A DNA stretch of 64,000 bases from Bacteroidales bacterium UBA3743 (GTDB lineage Bacteria > Bacteroidota > Bacteroidia > Bacteroidales > Paludibacteraceae). The stretch's first letter is position 1, and each line of letters begins with the position of its first letter. The translations under genes and the position numbers were made by a program. A model generated the notes under the pieces. That model worked only from the letters and a program-made list of their open reading frames with translations, had not been told where the DNA came from and did not search any database. Shown here piece after piece: positions 16,576 through 25,121 of this stretch. The DNA is taken from positions 124,001-188,000 of the forward strand of contig DFGT01000031.1 of the NCBI GenBank assembly GCA_002371265.1, given 5' to 3'.

Positions 16576-19026
16576 ATGAAAAACAAATTTATTCTTTTAT
16601 TTACTGAGATACTCTTATCTCTACAGTTTACGGTCTCTCTAGCAGCACCCGACCCTAATTTCCACATTTATCTATGTTTCGGGCAGTCGAACATGGAAGG
16701 TCAGGGAAGAATAGAGAATCAAGACAGAATTGTCAGCGATCGTTTTAAAATGATGTCCACTCAGTCATGTGGATCACGAGAACTGTATAAATGGTATTCT
16801 GCCGTTCCTCCTTTGGCCGGCTGTTACAAGCAATTGGGGCCAGCCGATTATTTTGGAAGAACTATGGTTGACAATTTGTCGCCAGAAATAAAAGTAGGAG
16901 TTGTTGTTGTCGCAGTTGGAGGTTGCGACATCAAACTTTTTGATAAGGATAACTATTTAAGTTATTCATATAATGTCGAGGATTACATGAAAGAGATCAT
17001 TCATGCTTATGGAGGCAATCCATACGGCAGACTCATCGACTGTGCAAAGAAGGCTCAAGAAGCTGGCGTAATAAAAGGAATCCTTTTACATCAAGGAGAG
17101 ACAAACACTGGCGATTACAGTTGGCCGGGGAAAGTAAAAAAGGTCTATGAAAATATTCTTAATGATCTGAATTTGGATGGAAAAGATGTTCCTCTTTTGG
17201 TAGGTGAGGTGGTTCGCACCGAGCAAGGAGGATCATGTGGAAGACACAATGACGTGATTGCAAAAGTGCCTTCCACAATTCCAAACTCATACGTCATATC
17301 CGCCGAAGGATTAGGTCATCAAGGAGACAACGTGCATTTTTCAGCTGAAAGCTATCGTAAACTTGGGAAAAGGTATGCTGATCAGATGCTTAAAATATTG
17401 AATGATGGGCCTAACGATTTACCTGGCAACGAATGTGAGAAGTATGAAACAGATTTAAAGAAAGAAGCGGAATGTGCCGACTACAATGGAACGATGCTTA
17501 CTCTTGTCAATCAATCGGGGAAAGGTGTTGTCAACCTTCCCGACGAGGATGATTACATCAATTTCACCTTCAATGTTGAAACGGTGGCAAACTATAAGGT
17601 TTACGTGGGATACAACACCATATACGGCTATAAACAGGCTCTATGCAGTGTCAATGGGGTGTCCGGGACAGTGGACTTCGACTACAGTAGTGACACAGAG
17701 GGGGAAGACGCAAAAAAAGAAGTGCTTGTAGGCTCTTTTGCATTTAAGAAAGGAGACAACACCGTGGCCATAACCCCTGTCTGGACTTGGGTTCCGATAG
17801 ACTATGTCCGCATAGAATTGGATAATGACACTTCATCACATAATCATAATGTTTCTGACATTGATGGATTTCACGTCGACGGGAATAAACTTCTAGACGC
17901 ATGTGATAATGAGTTTATTATGAGAGGTGTCAGCATGGCTTACACATGGTATAAAAGTTCGGCCTACGATCAATTAAAGGCCATACACAACCATGGAGCT
18001 AATGCTGTGCGTATCGTGCTGACCGACGGGAAAGCGTATGGAGTTTCCGCTGACGACGCATCTTCCGTAAAAAAGCTTATAGAAACCTGCCGTGAATACA
18101 AAATGGCAGCCATTCTCGAAGTGCATGATGAGACAGGAAGCGACAAAATCAGCGACTTGGAGGACGCAGCACGTTATTTCGCCAACCTTGCGTCGATACT
18201 GAAAGGGACAGAAGCATACGTGATCATCAATATTGCCAACGAATGGCACAACTCCTCTTCGTCAACCAATTGGAGAGATGGATACAAGAAAGCAATTCCT
18301 ATCATTCGAAAAGCAGGACTCAGACACTGTATCATGGTCGACGCTGGCGGTTATGGACAGAACGCATCAACCATTCACTCCTACGGCAAAGAGGTGTTAG
18401 CGGCAGATGAAGAGAACAACGTGATTTTCTCCATCCATATGTATGGATCCGCAGGCAACAGCAACAGAATAGCCTCAAACATTGATGGTGTGATTAATCA
18501 AGGGCTTGCTCTATGCATCGGAGAATTCGGATGGTATCATAGCGACGGAGATGTAGACGAAGCGAAAATCCTATCCTACTGCAAAGAGAAAAATGTAGGA
18601 TGGCTTGCATGGTCGTGGTATGGCAACGGAAATCCCGTACAATACCTCGATATTGTGAAAGACGCTTCCGAGAATCCGATACTGGCAACTCAATCCTCTT
18701 CCGGCAAGTCATGTGAATGGGGGAAATTAATAACAGATGCCTGGAAAAACGAGGCAAAAACAGCTGTATTAGAAAAATGTCAATGGACAGACTACAACAA
18801 TGTCTCACATTATGACGGCAATACAATAATCTATTATTCACAATCAGAAAAAACGCTGTATGTGAATTCAAATAAAGACGGGATTGTTAGCATCGTCGAC
18901 ATCAACGGCACAACTATAGAATTAATTAACATCACCGCTGATCGGAATATCATCCCGTTAGACAAATTGTCTGCTGGTGTCTACATCGTAATCTTCGACA
19001 ACATCATATTGAAGATAGCCAGATAA
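16576..19026 (+). CDS. Secreted acetyl-esterase (SASA type) + CBM + GH5_8 beta-mannanase with T9SS tail
   Basis: 816 residues. Signal peptide 1-23. Residues about 28-275 are an SGNH/sialate-O-acetylesterase-like domain (DUF303/SASA): Ser38 in FGQSNMEGQG, HQGE at 172-175, His254 in DNVHFS. About 285-415 is a CBM35-like beta-sandwich (DYNGTML...DYVRIE). About 425-720 is a GH5 subfamily 8 endo-mannanase: GANAVRIVLTDG, acid/base Glu556 in IANEW, nucleophile Glu650 in CIGEFGW, and WLAWSWYGNG. The last 70 residues are a T9SS sorting tail (SIVDINGT...KLSAGVYIVIF). It should deacetylate and cut acetylated mannan at or outside the outer membrane. It shares its CBM-GH5-tail part with the next gene. Confidence 0.9.
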   Translation: MKNKFILLFTEILLSLQFTVSLAAPDPNFHIYLCFGQSNMEGQGRIENQDRIVSDRFKMMSTQSCGSRELYKWYSAVPPLAGCYKQLGPADYFGRTMVDNLSPEIKVGVVVVAVGGCDIKLFDKDNYLSYSYNVEDYMKEIIHAYGGNPYGRLIDCAKKAQEAGVIKGILLHQGETNTGDYSWPGKVKKVYENILNDLNLDGKDVPLLVGEVVRTEQGGSCGRHNDVIAKVPSTIPNSYVISAEGLGHQGDNVHFSAESYRKLGKRYADQMLKILNDGPNDLPGNECEKYETDLKKEAECADYNGTMLTLVNQSGKGVVNLPDEDDYINFTFNVETVANYKVYVGYNTIYGYKQALCSVNGVSGTVDFDYSSDTEGEDAKKEVLVGSFAFKKGDNTVAITPVWTWVPIDYVRIELDNDTSSHNHNVSDIDGFHVDGNKLLDACDNEFIMRGVSMAYTWYKSSAYDQLKAIHNHGANAVRIVLTDGKAYGVSADDASSVKKLIETCREYKMAAILEVHDETGSDKISDLEDAARYFANLASILKGTEAYVIINIANEWHNSSSSTNWRDGYKKAIPIIRKAGLRHCIMVDAGGYGQNASTIHSYGKEVLAADEENNVIFSIHMYGSAGNSNRIASNIDGVINQGLALCIGEFGWYHSDGDVDEAKILSYCKEKNVGWLAWSWYGNGNPVQYLDIVKDASENPILATQSSSGKSCEWGKLITDAWKNEAKTAVLEKCQWTDYNNVSHYDGNTIIYYSQSEKTLYVNSNKDGIVSIVDINGTTIELINITADRNIIPLDKLSAGVYIVIFDNIILKIAR

Positions 19027-19058
19027 CCAATATTTATTTACTTCTAATTTTTACTCCA

Positions 19059-21458
19059 ATGAAAAAATTGTTTTTATATGCATTTATGCTACTGTTCAGC
19101 ATGACTACAATGGCTGCCAAATACAGTCAAGTCACCCGTATCCAGACAGGCGGAAAATGGAGGGAGGCATTCATCTATGTGCCAGATTGCCTGACAGAAA
19201 ACCGTCCGTTGGTTATATCCGCACACGGAATGGGTGACAATATCAACAACCATAAAAGTCTGTCGCAATGGGAACTGGTCGCTGACACTGCCAATTTTGC
19301 CGTTGTCTATCCACAAGGTGATGGCTCACAATGGGACATCAATGGAATGACCGACATAAATTTCATGTTGGATATTATAAAAAAAATGTCAGAAGAGTAT
19401 AAGATCGACGAAAATCGCGTTTATATGACAGGTTTCTCGATGGGAGGAATGCTGACCTACCATATCATCAATAACGTGGCGGACAAGTTTGCAGCTTTCG
19501 GACCGATTTCCGGTTATAACCTTTGGGGAGCCAACTTCAAATGTTCACGTCCTGTGCCAATTTGCCACATACACGGAAAGGAAGACTCTTTTGTGGATTA
19601 TAACGGAGTCCCTGCCATTATGAAAGGATTCGCCAACAAAGATAACTGTGATCCGACCCCTGAAGTGACTCAAGTGTCGGATATTTGCACCAAAACCCAC
19701 TATAAGGGGGGAGATTGTGGAACAGAAGTTATCCTATATTCCGTAAAATACCGTTGGCACGAATTGAAAAATGACGATTTTCACACAACAAAGGCTTTAT
19801 GGGATTTCTTCCGCAAATACACCAACAAATGTGGAAGCAAACCGGAAATAGACACCACTGTTTGCGAAAAGTCGGCACAAAAGAATATATTCGAAGTGGA
19901 ATGTTCATCAGACTACGTTGCCACATTAGAAACACCATCAGACATGTCGGGAACAGGCGTGCTGAACCTTAAAGAAGAGACAGACTATGTCAATATCAAT
20001 ATACCTTTATCTGAGAAAGGATTATATAAAGTATATGTAGGCTACAACTCTGTCTATGGATTCAAGCAGGTCGACTGTGCTGTCAACGGAGTAAGCGGAA
20101 CCGCCAATCTAGGATTATCATCAGACGATGAAAGTGTGGACAAAAGAAGTGAGACTCTTGTAGGTTCGTTTGAATTCGCCGCAGGTAATAACACCGTAAA
20201 AATCACCCCTATCTGGACATGGGCGGTCGTCGACTATGTTCGCATTGAGAAAGAGAATAAAAGTCAAGAATATGAGTTCAAAATCTCCGATGTGGATGGT
20301 TTTAAAGTAAACGGCAATAAATTGCTTGACCATTGTGATCAAGAATTTGTGATGAGAGGAGTCAATCTTGCCTATACATGGTACAAAAGTTCGGCCTACG
20401 ATCAATTAAAAGCGATTAAGGATCACAATGCAAACGCAGTACGCATAGTTCTGACCAACGGGACAGCTTATGGAACGCCAGCAGACGATGCGTCGTCCGT
20501 CAAGAAACTTATAGAAGCCTGCAAGGAATTTGGCATGGTAGCAATCCTTGAGGTACACGATGTGACCGGAAGCGACAAAATCAGCGATCTGGAAAGTGCC
20601 GCAAAATATTTTGCAGACCTTGCAAGCACACTGAAGGGAACAGAAGCCTACGTGATAATAAATATCGCTAATGAATGGCACAATTCGTCCTCTGCAGCAA
20701 ACTGGAAAGATGGATATGTAAAAGCCATTCCTATCATCCGTAGGGCTGGTCTGCGACACTGCATCATGGTCGACGCAGGAGGATACGGACAAAGTGCAGC
20801 CACGATACACACTTATGGCAAGGAAGTTCTGGCGGCAGATCCGGAAAACAACGTCATATTCTCCATACACATGTACGGGACAGCAGGAAATAAAAGCCGA
20901 GTGAAAAGCAATATCGACGGTGTGATCAACCAAGGATTAGCACTTTGCATCGGAGAGTTCGGCTGGTATCACAGTGATGGAGACGTGGATGAAGACCAAA
21001 TTCTCTCCTACTGTCAAGAGAAGAATGTAGGATGGCTGGCATGGTCATGGTATGGCAACGGAAATCCTGTGCAATATCTCGACCTAGTAGATGATGCATC
21101 CGCAGCACCAGGTTTATCAGTGCAGACGGCAAGTGGAAAATCTTGTGAATGGGGCAAGAAAATAGTAGATGCCTGGGAGAAAGAGTCAAAGAAAGCCACA
21201 TTCGGAGAGTGTCCGGCATCAGAATTCAATGACATCACTTCATACGACGACAAAACAATCATTTACTATATACAATCAGAAAACAAGCTGCATGTGAAAA
21301 CAAAAAAAGACGGTATCTTACAAATTATCAGTTTGAATGGAATCGTCGTCGACAGGATCAAAATCTCAAAGGTTGAGAATGAGATCATGTTAGACAAACT
21401 TCCGAAAGGCATATTCATCGCATATTTCGAAGGACTAGCGATAAAGATAGTGCGATAA
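19059..21458 (+). CDS. Secreted CE1/LpqC-like esterase + CBM + GH5_8 beta-mannanase with T9SS tail
   Basis: 799 residues, 32 bp after the previous gene. Signal peptide 1-19. Residues about 22-262 are an alpha/beta-hydrolase of the feruloyl/acetyl-xylan-esterase and PHB-depolymerase group: oxyanion region SAHGMGDN, nucleophile Ser127 in GFSMGG, Asp in HGKEDSF, His in YRWHELK. About 275-400 is the same CBM35-like domain and about 405-705 the same GH5_8 mannanase as in the previous gene (Glu539 in IANEW, Glu633 in CIGEFGW), followed by a T9SS tail. The GH5 parts of the two genes remain very similar at DNA level. Duplication followed by exchange of the N-terminal esterase is the simplest history. 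Confidence 0.9.
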   Translation: MKKLFLYAFMLLFSMTTMAAKYSQVTRIQTGGKWREAFIYVPDCLTENRPLVISAHGMGDNINNHKSLSQWELVADTANFAVVYPQGDGSQWDINGMTDINFMLDIIKKMSEEYKIDENRVYMTGFSMGGMLTYHIINNVADKFAAFGPISGYNLWGANFKCSRPVPICHIHGKEDSFVDYNGVPAIMKGFANKDNCDPTPEVTQVSDICTKTHYKGGDCGTEVILYSVKYRWHELKNDDFHTTKALWDFFRKYTNKCGSKPEIDTTVCEKSAQKNIFEVECSSDYVATLETPSDMSGTGVLNLKEETDYVNINIPLSEKGLYKVYVGYNSVYGFKQVDCAVNGVSGTANLGLSSDDESVDKRSETLVGSFEFAAGNNTVKITPIWTWAVVDYVRIEKENKSQEYEFKISDVDGFKVNGNKLLDHCDQEFVMRGVNLAYTWYKSSAYDQLKAIKDHNANAVRIVLTNGTAYGTPADDASSVKKLIEACKEFGMVAILEVHDVTGSDKISDLESAAKYFADLASTLKGTEAYVIINIANEWHNSSSAANWKDGYVKAIPIIRRAGLRHCIMVDAGGYGQSAATIHTYGKEVLAADPENNVIFSIHMYGTAGNKSRVKSNIDGVINQGLALCIGEFGWYHSDGDVDEDQILSYCQEKNVGWLAWSWYGNGNPVQYLDLVDDASAAPGLSVQTASGKSCEWGKKIVDAWEKESKKATFGECPASEFNDITSYDDKTIIYYIQSENKLHVKTKKDGILQIISLNGIVVDRIKISKVENEIMLDKLPKGIFIAYFEGLAIKIVR

Positions 21459-21473
21459 ATAAATTCAAAATAA

Positions 21474-21511
21474 AACCTGCCCCCTCCGAACACTGCGGAA
21501 GAGGGCAGGTT
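21474..21511. terminator. Strong hairpin between convergent genes
   Basis: Stem AACCTGCCCCCTCC / GGAAGAGGGCAGGTT with a nine-base loop. The following T tract is weak on the plus strand. It separates the mannanase gene from the convergent minus-strand gene ending at 21612 and may serve both. Confidence 0.7.
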
Positions 21512-21611
21512 GTTATTCAGACTTAATGTAAAGAATCCATTATTGTTTACTTACACACATCAACAACAAATTCTTGTAATCTTAAAATCAAAAACATCTC
21601 CATAAATATCA

Positions 21612-22457
21612 TTAGATACTTGTGTCACCTCTTGCTATTTCCTCCATCTTTAGAACACTGTTTACTTGGTGGACGGCTGTTATATTATCTAATTTCTTTA
21701 GCAAATTTCTAAATGGATAAATCAATTTGATAAGTATACTAATATCTTTTCTATACACAATATGCAACTTACAAAATGCCTGTCTAAATTTCCAATTATG
21801 TATTTTATAATCCTGTACGTTTGTTTTATGATTCAAGCTTCTACTTCCAGAACAGATATATTTTTGTCCTAGTTCATTTAGATAATGATTCAAGATAGTA
21901 TAGTGAATAGCATCACTTGGTCTGGAAGAAAGCAGATCAGGATGATATTTAGCACTAATTGTTTCTGTCCAATCACCATTATTAGAACAAGACATCCAGC
22001 CGGCCATTTTGCCTGTTTTTTTATCATAAGCCCCCCAATACTCCAAGCCATCCTTTTTTACTCCTTCTCGCATTCCCTCTTTGGATGTTTTGTTGTCGAC
22101 ATTTTGATAATTATCGACTGCAGCATCATATACATCATAAATGTCATCAAACTCAGCCACGGCATCTATCCGTCTCACCTCGCAGCGTTCTAACGCTCTT
22201 TCTACATTTTTTTTGTATTTTTTACTTAAATCCTCCATTTTAAATGGAGCATCTTTTATAATAAACCAAAATCCAGTATCATTTCCACAATCGAAATCTG
22301 TTGTATATCGAGCAAGTAATGGTTTGTTTCCCCTTGAAGATTTAAGATTCCAAATGCTACCATCTAAAAGAGGCTTAAGATTCGGCTCTTCATGAGGAGC
22401 AGTAGTCGTAATTACTGCATGATTATAGTAGATCCACCCTAAAATATTATTTTCCAT
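21612..22457 (-). CDS. Putative GNAT/FemAB-like acyltransferase in the polysaccharide locus
   Basis: 281 residues. No membrane segments. Features include an N-terminal stretch WIYYNHAVITTTAPHEEPNLKPLLDGSIW, then KKYKKNVERALERCEV and a C-terminal half (YHPDLLSSRPSDAIHYTILNHYLNELGQKYICSGSRSL) that resembles GNAT-fold proteins found in Bacteroidales capsule clusters. I do not recognise a specific substrate. The frame is open for 12 further codons upstream (ending IIKYQTC) without an ATG, so the N-terminus may be longer, use a non-ATG start, or be truncated. It lies downstream of the Wzc-like gene, separated by 254 bp in which I see no feature. Confidence 0.6.
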   Translation of the reverse strand: MENNILGWIYYNHAVITTTAPHEEPNLKPLLDGSIWNLKSSRGNKPLLARYTTDFDCGNDTGFWFIIKDAPFKMEDLSKKYKKNVERALERCEVRRIDAVAEFDDIYDVYDAAVDNYQNVDNKTSKEGMREGVKKDGLEYWGAYDKKTGKMAGWMSCSNNGDWTETISAKYHPDLLSSRPSDAIHYTILNHYLNELGQKYICSGSRSLNHKTNVQDYKIHNWKFRQAFCKLHIVYRKDISILIKLIYPFRNLLKKLDNITAVHQVNSVLKMEEIARGDTSI

Positions 22458-22711
22458 GCACGTCTGATATTTGATAATTGCTAAATAGCCTATTTAATAA
22501 AAGGCTCCTCACAATCTTGTCTTAATTAATATTTATCATATATGTTTGTTAAAACACTTATACAAGAACTAAATCTGTTATTGTCTAATTGAAGTATTCC
22601 AGAATCTAATAGTGGATTTATGACCAAACTCTGTTGAAATATACAGGGACAGCCATCAAATCTCAAAAAATTTTAGTGAGATACATTGTTAAGGACTTAC
22701 ATCTTATAATC

Positions 22712-25084
22712 TTACACTTTTTTACAATTCAAAACAACAGAAATGTTCTTGAATTTAGATTCAGCGACAAAGTTGCCTAGAAGAGAAACTGTTTTTGCAT
22801 TCGAAGTTTCTGTGTTCAATACAAAGATTGATTGGTCCATAAGTTTTCCTATCAATACTGTAGCAGATTCATCTGTTGATGTCGGACAATTGACAACTAC
22901 TACATCAAAGCCTGCTTTCAAGAAGGCGAATAATGTCTGCAGCTTTCTTTCGTTTAACAAATCAGAAGGGTTTGATGGAACCTTTCCAGTCGGCATGACG
23001 AATAAATTTTCATTACATTTACTCTGATAAATGAAATTCTGCCAAGAGGAGTCTTTTTCTGAAAGGTAATCATAAACACCCGACTCGTCCTTATCAATAA
23101 GACTGCAAAATATCTTATCGTTTTCATCAAAGTTTATTAGAGCGACTCTTTTCTGCTTCAACGCAAATACCTTAGCTAAATTAGCCGATACATAACCCTT
23201 ACCACTGTTTGAGTGCAGATCAGTAAGCATTACAGACTTCATACCATCCTCGAAGTTTGATTCCAGATTGGTTCTTAAATTTCTAAAAGCCTTATTTTCA
23301 TCGTTTTGTTTATCTGAAGAAGTCACGATTACATCTTCTTTATATGGCAATTCACCCAAAAGTTGAACAGGGAAATCAGGCAAATCATCTAACCTGTCAA
23401 TCTTACCTTTGATGGATTCCCAAATGAAAACTAATCCAGCAGGAATTAAAAGACCCAGCATTAGAGCTACAATAAGAATATTCTTCTTGATAGGACTAGT
23501 CGCTTCAAGTTTGCCATTTGGCTGTGTGATAATCTGGTTATTGTAGGCACTATAAGCCTGGCTTAACTCGTTTTCCTCACGTTTTTGTAGCAAAAACAAA
23601 TACAAAGTTTCCTTTACTTTTTGCTGACGCTCCACTCCAAGCAAATATTTAGTTTGCGTCGGGCTACTTGCAATTTTTGCCTTACTTTTTGCCTCAGTTT
23701 TTCTCAAATTAAGAATTTGGCTATCTATTGCGTCAATTTGGCTATCAATATTGACAAGAATGGATTTTTCCAAATCAGCCAAATTTTTATCGTAACTTAC
23801 AACCATTGGGTTCTTAACACTACTATTGGACACTAGTTCATTACGTTTCAATAGTAGAGAGTTATATTCCTCAATACTTTTTTCAATTACAGAGTTTGTA
23901 ATGTTTGTCACTGCTGGCAAAAACTGCTTTTCACGGTTGTTGGCGATAAAATCTCTAATGTATTCGAGCATTGCCAACTGAGCATCAAGTTCAGATACCT
24001 TATCCTGTGCCTGACTTGCCTTATCCAAATGAAGTCTTGCCACTTCATCTACATCCGGTGTAAGGTTTCTACTCTTGTACGTACTGATATTTTCATCCAC
24101 ATTACCAAGTTCACGTTCAATCAAAGACAAACGATCATTGATAAATTGACTTGTGCTAAGGGCTATTTTATTTTTTCCTTCAAGAAGATTTTCATTATAA
24201 GCCTCAATCAAAGCGATCAAAACATCCTCCGCTCTTTTAGCATCAGCATCACTAAAGCTCAAATTAAGAATACTTGATTTCTTATCAATAAGACTAACCT
24301 GTAGTTTCTGCTTAAAAAATTCTACACCTTTAACCAACCCGAACCTAGACACACAAATGTTTTCTGGGAAACTATTTTCAGAACGATCCTTGCCATAATT
24401 CTTATATTCGCTGTTATATGTCACAAGGATACGAAGTTTTTTATACAAAACCATTGAGGTCTCTAATTTACCACTCCAAACACCCTCTACGTCTTTATTG
24501 TCGTATTTTAGATTTGTAATTGTAAACTTTGGCTTATTGGAATCTACATGTTCTGTATTATCACTTGTTTGTGTAGAATCATTAGTCTCTATATTCTTAC
24601 TCATATCCTTCTTTGCGTAAGCAATCATAGAAGTAGAATCCAAATTGATATCAAATTCACAAACATCATTTTCATCCAAGCCTAAAATCTCAATATTAAT
24701 TGGATTTTCTACACCATAAATAACCCTTTTTCTAAAAGACGAAATTCTTTTGTACTCAATATCAAGATGGAGCTTTTTCACCACATTCCCAATCAAAGTT
24801 GGACTTTGAATTCTAGAAAGCTCGTTGTTTACGTTGGTATTACCAGAAAACGTACCAAAATCTTCCGTCAAATCAGATACCGACACCTTGTTGTTCTTCG
24901 ATTCTTCCTTAATCAACAACTGAGTCTCTCGCGTATATTGCGGTTGTGCTGTATACAAATAATAGATTGCAAATAATAAGCTTAAGAATAAAGAAACAAC
25001 AAATATTGGCCATTTCCTTAAGCAATGCGACAGAAATTTTTTCAGTTTGTCACTTTTATTATTTTTTTTTGACGAGATTGCCAT
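22712..25084 (-). CDS. Wzc-like polysaccharide co-polymerase with degenerate tyrosine-kinase domain
   Basis: 790 residues. A membrane helix at about 27-47, a large periplasmic Wzz/GNVR region with coiled coils (about 60-530), and a second helix at about 535-553. The cytoplasmic BY-kinase domain follows, but its motifs have decayed: the Walker A region reads NSGKG (Gly630 instead of Ser/Thr after Lys629), the Walker A' region reads LINFDEND, and Walker B reads VVVVNCP with Asn instead of Asp. There is no Tyr-rich C-terminal tail. Chain-length control and export coupling are likely retained, while ATP-dependent autophosphorylation is doubtful. It is the last large gene of the minus-strand exopolysaccharide locus. 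Confidence 0.9.
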   Translation of the reverse strand: MAISSKKNNKSDKLKKFLSHCLRKWPIFVVSLFLSLLFAIYYLYTAQPQYTRETQLLIKEESKNNKVSVSDLTEDFGTFSGNTNVNNELSRIQSPTLIGNVVKKLHLDIEYKRISSFRKRVIYGVENPINIEILGLDENDVCEFDINLDSTSMIAYAKKDMSKNIETNDSTQTSDNTEHVDSNKPKFTITNLKYDNKDVEGVWSGKLETSMVLYKKLRILVTYNSEYKNYGKDRSENSFPENICVSRFGLVKGVEFFKQKLQVSLIDKKSSILNLSFSDADAKRAEDVLIALIEAYNENLLEGKNKIALSTSQFINDRLSLIERELGNVDENISTYKSRNLTPDVDEVARLHLDKASQAQDKVSELDAQLAMLEYIRDFIANNREKQFLPAVTNITNSVIEKSIEEYNSLLLKRNELVSNSSVKNPMVVSYDKNLADLEKSILVNIDSQIDAIDSQILNLRKTEAKSKAKIASSPTQTKYLLGVERQQKVKETLYLFLLQKREENELSQAYSAYNNQIITQPNGKLEATSPIKKNILIVALMLGLLIPAGLVFIWESIKGKIDRLDDLPDFPVQLLGELPYKEDVIVTSSDKQNDENKAFRNLRTNLESNFEDGMKSVMLTDLHSNSGKGYVSANLAKVFALKQKRVALINFDENDKIFCSLIDKDESGVYDYLSEKDSSWQNFIYQSKCNENLFVMPTGKVPSNPSDLLNERKLQTLFAFLKAGFDVVVVNCPTSTDESATVLIGKLMDQSIFVLNTETSNAKTVSLLGNFVAESKFKNISVVLNCKKV

Positions 25085-25121
25085 CTTTTATATGTTTGTT
25101 TTATTTACCCTATTAAATTAA

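Noticed and set aside
22712..23300. Sequencing error or frameshift explaining the odd Walker motifs of the Wzc-like protein
   Set aside because: The frame is continuous and flanking motifs such as PSNPSDLLNERK are well conserved, so the changes look like real substitutions.
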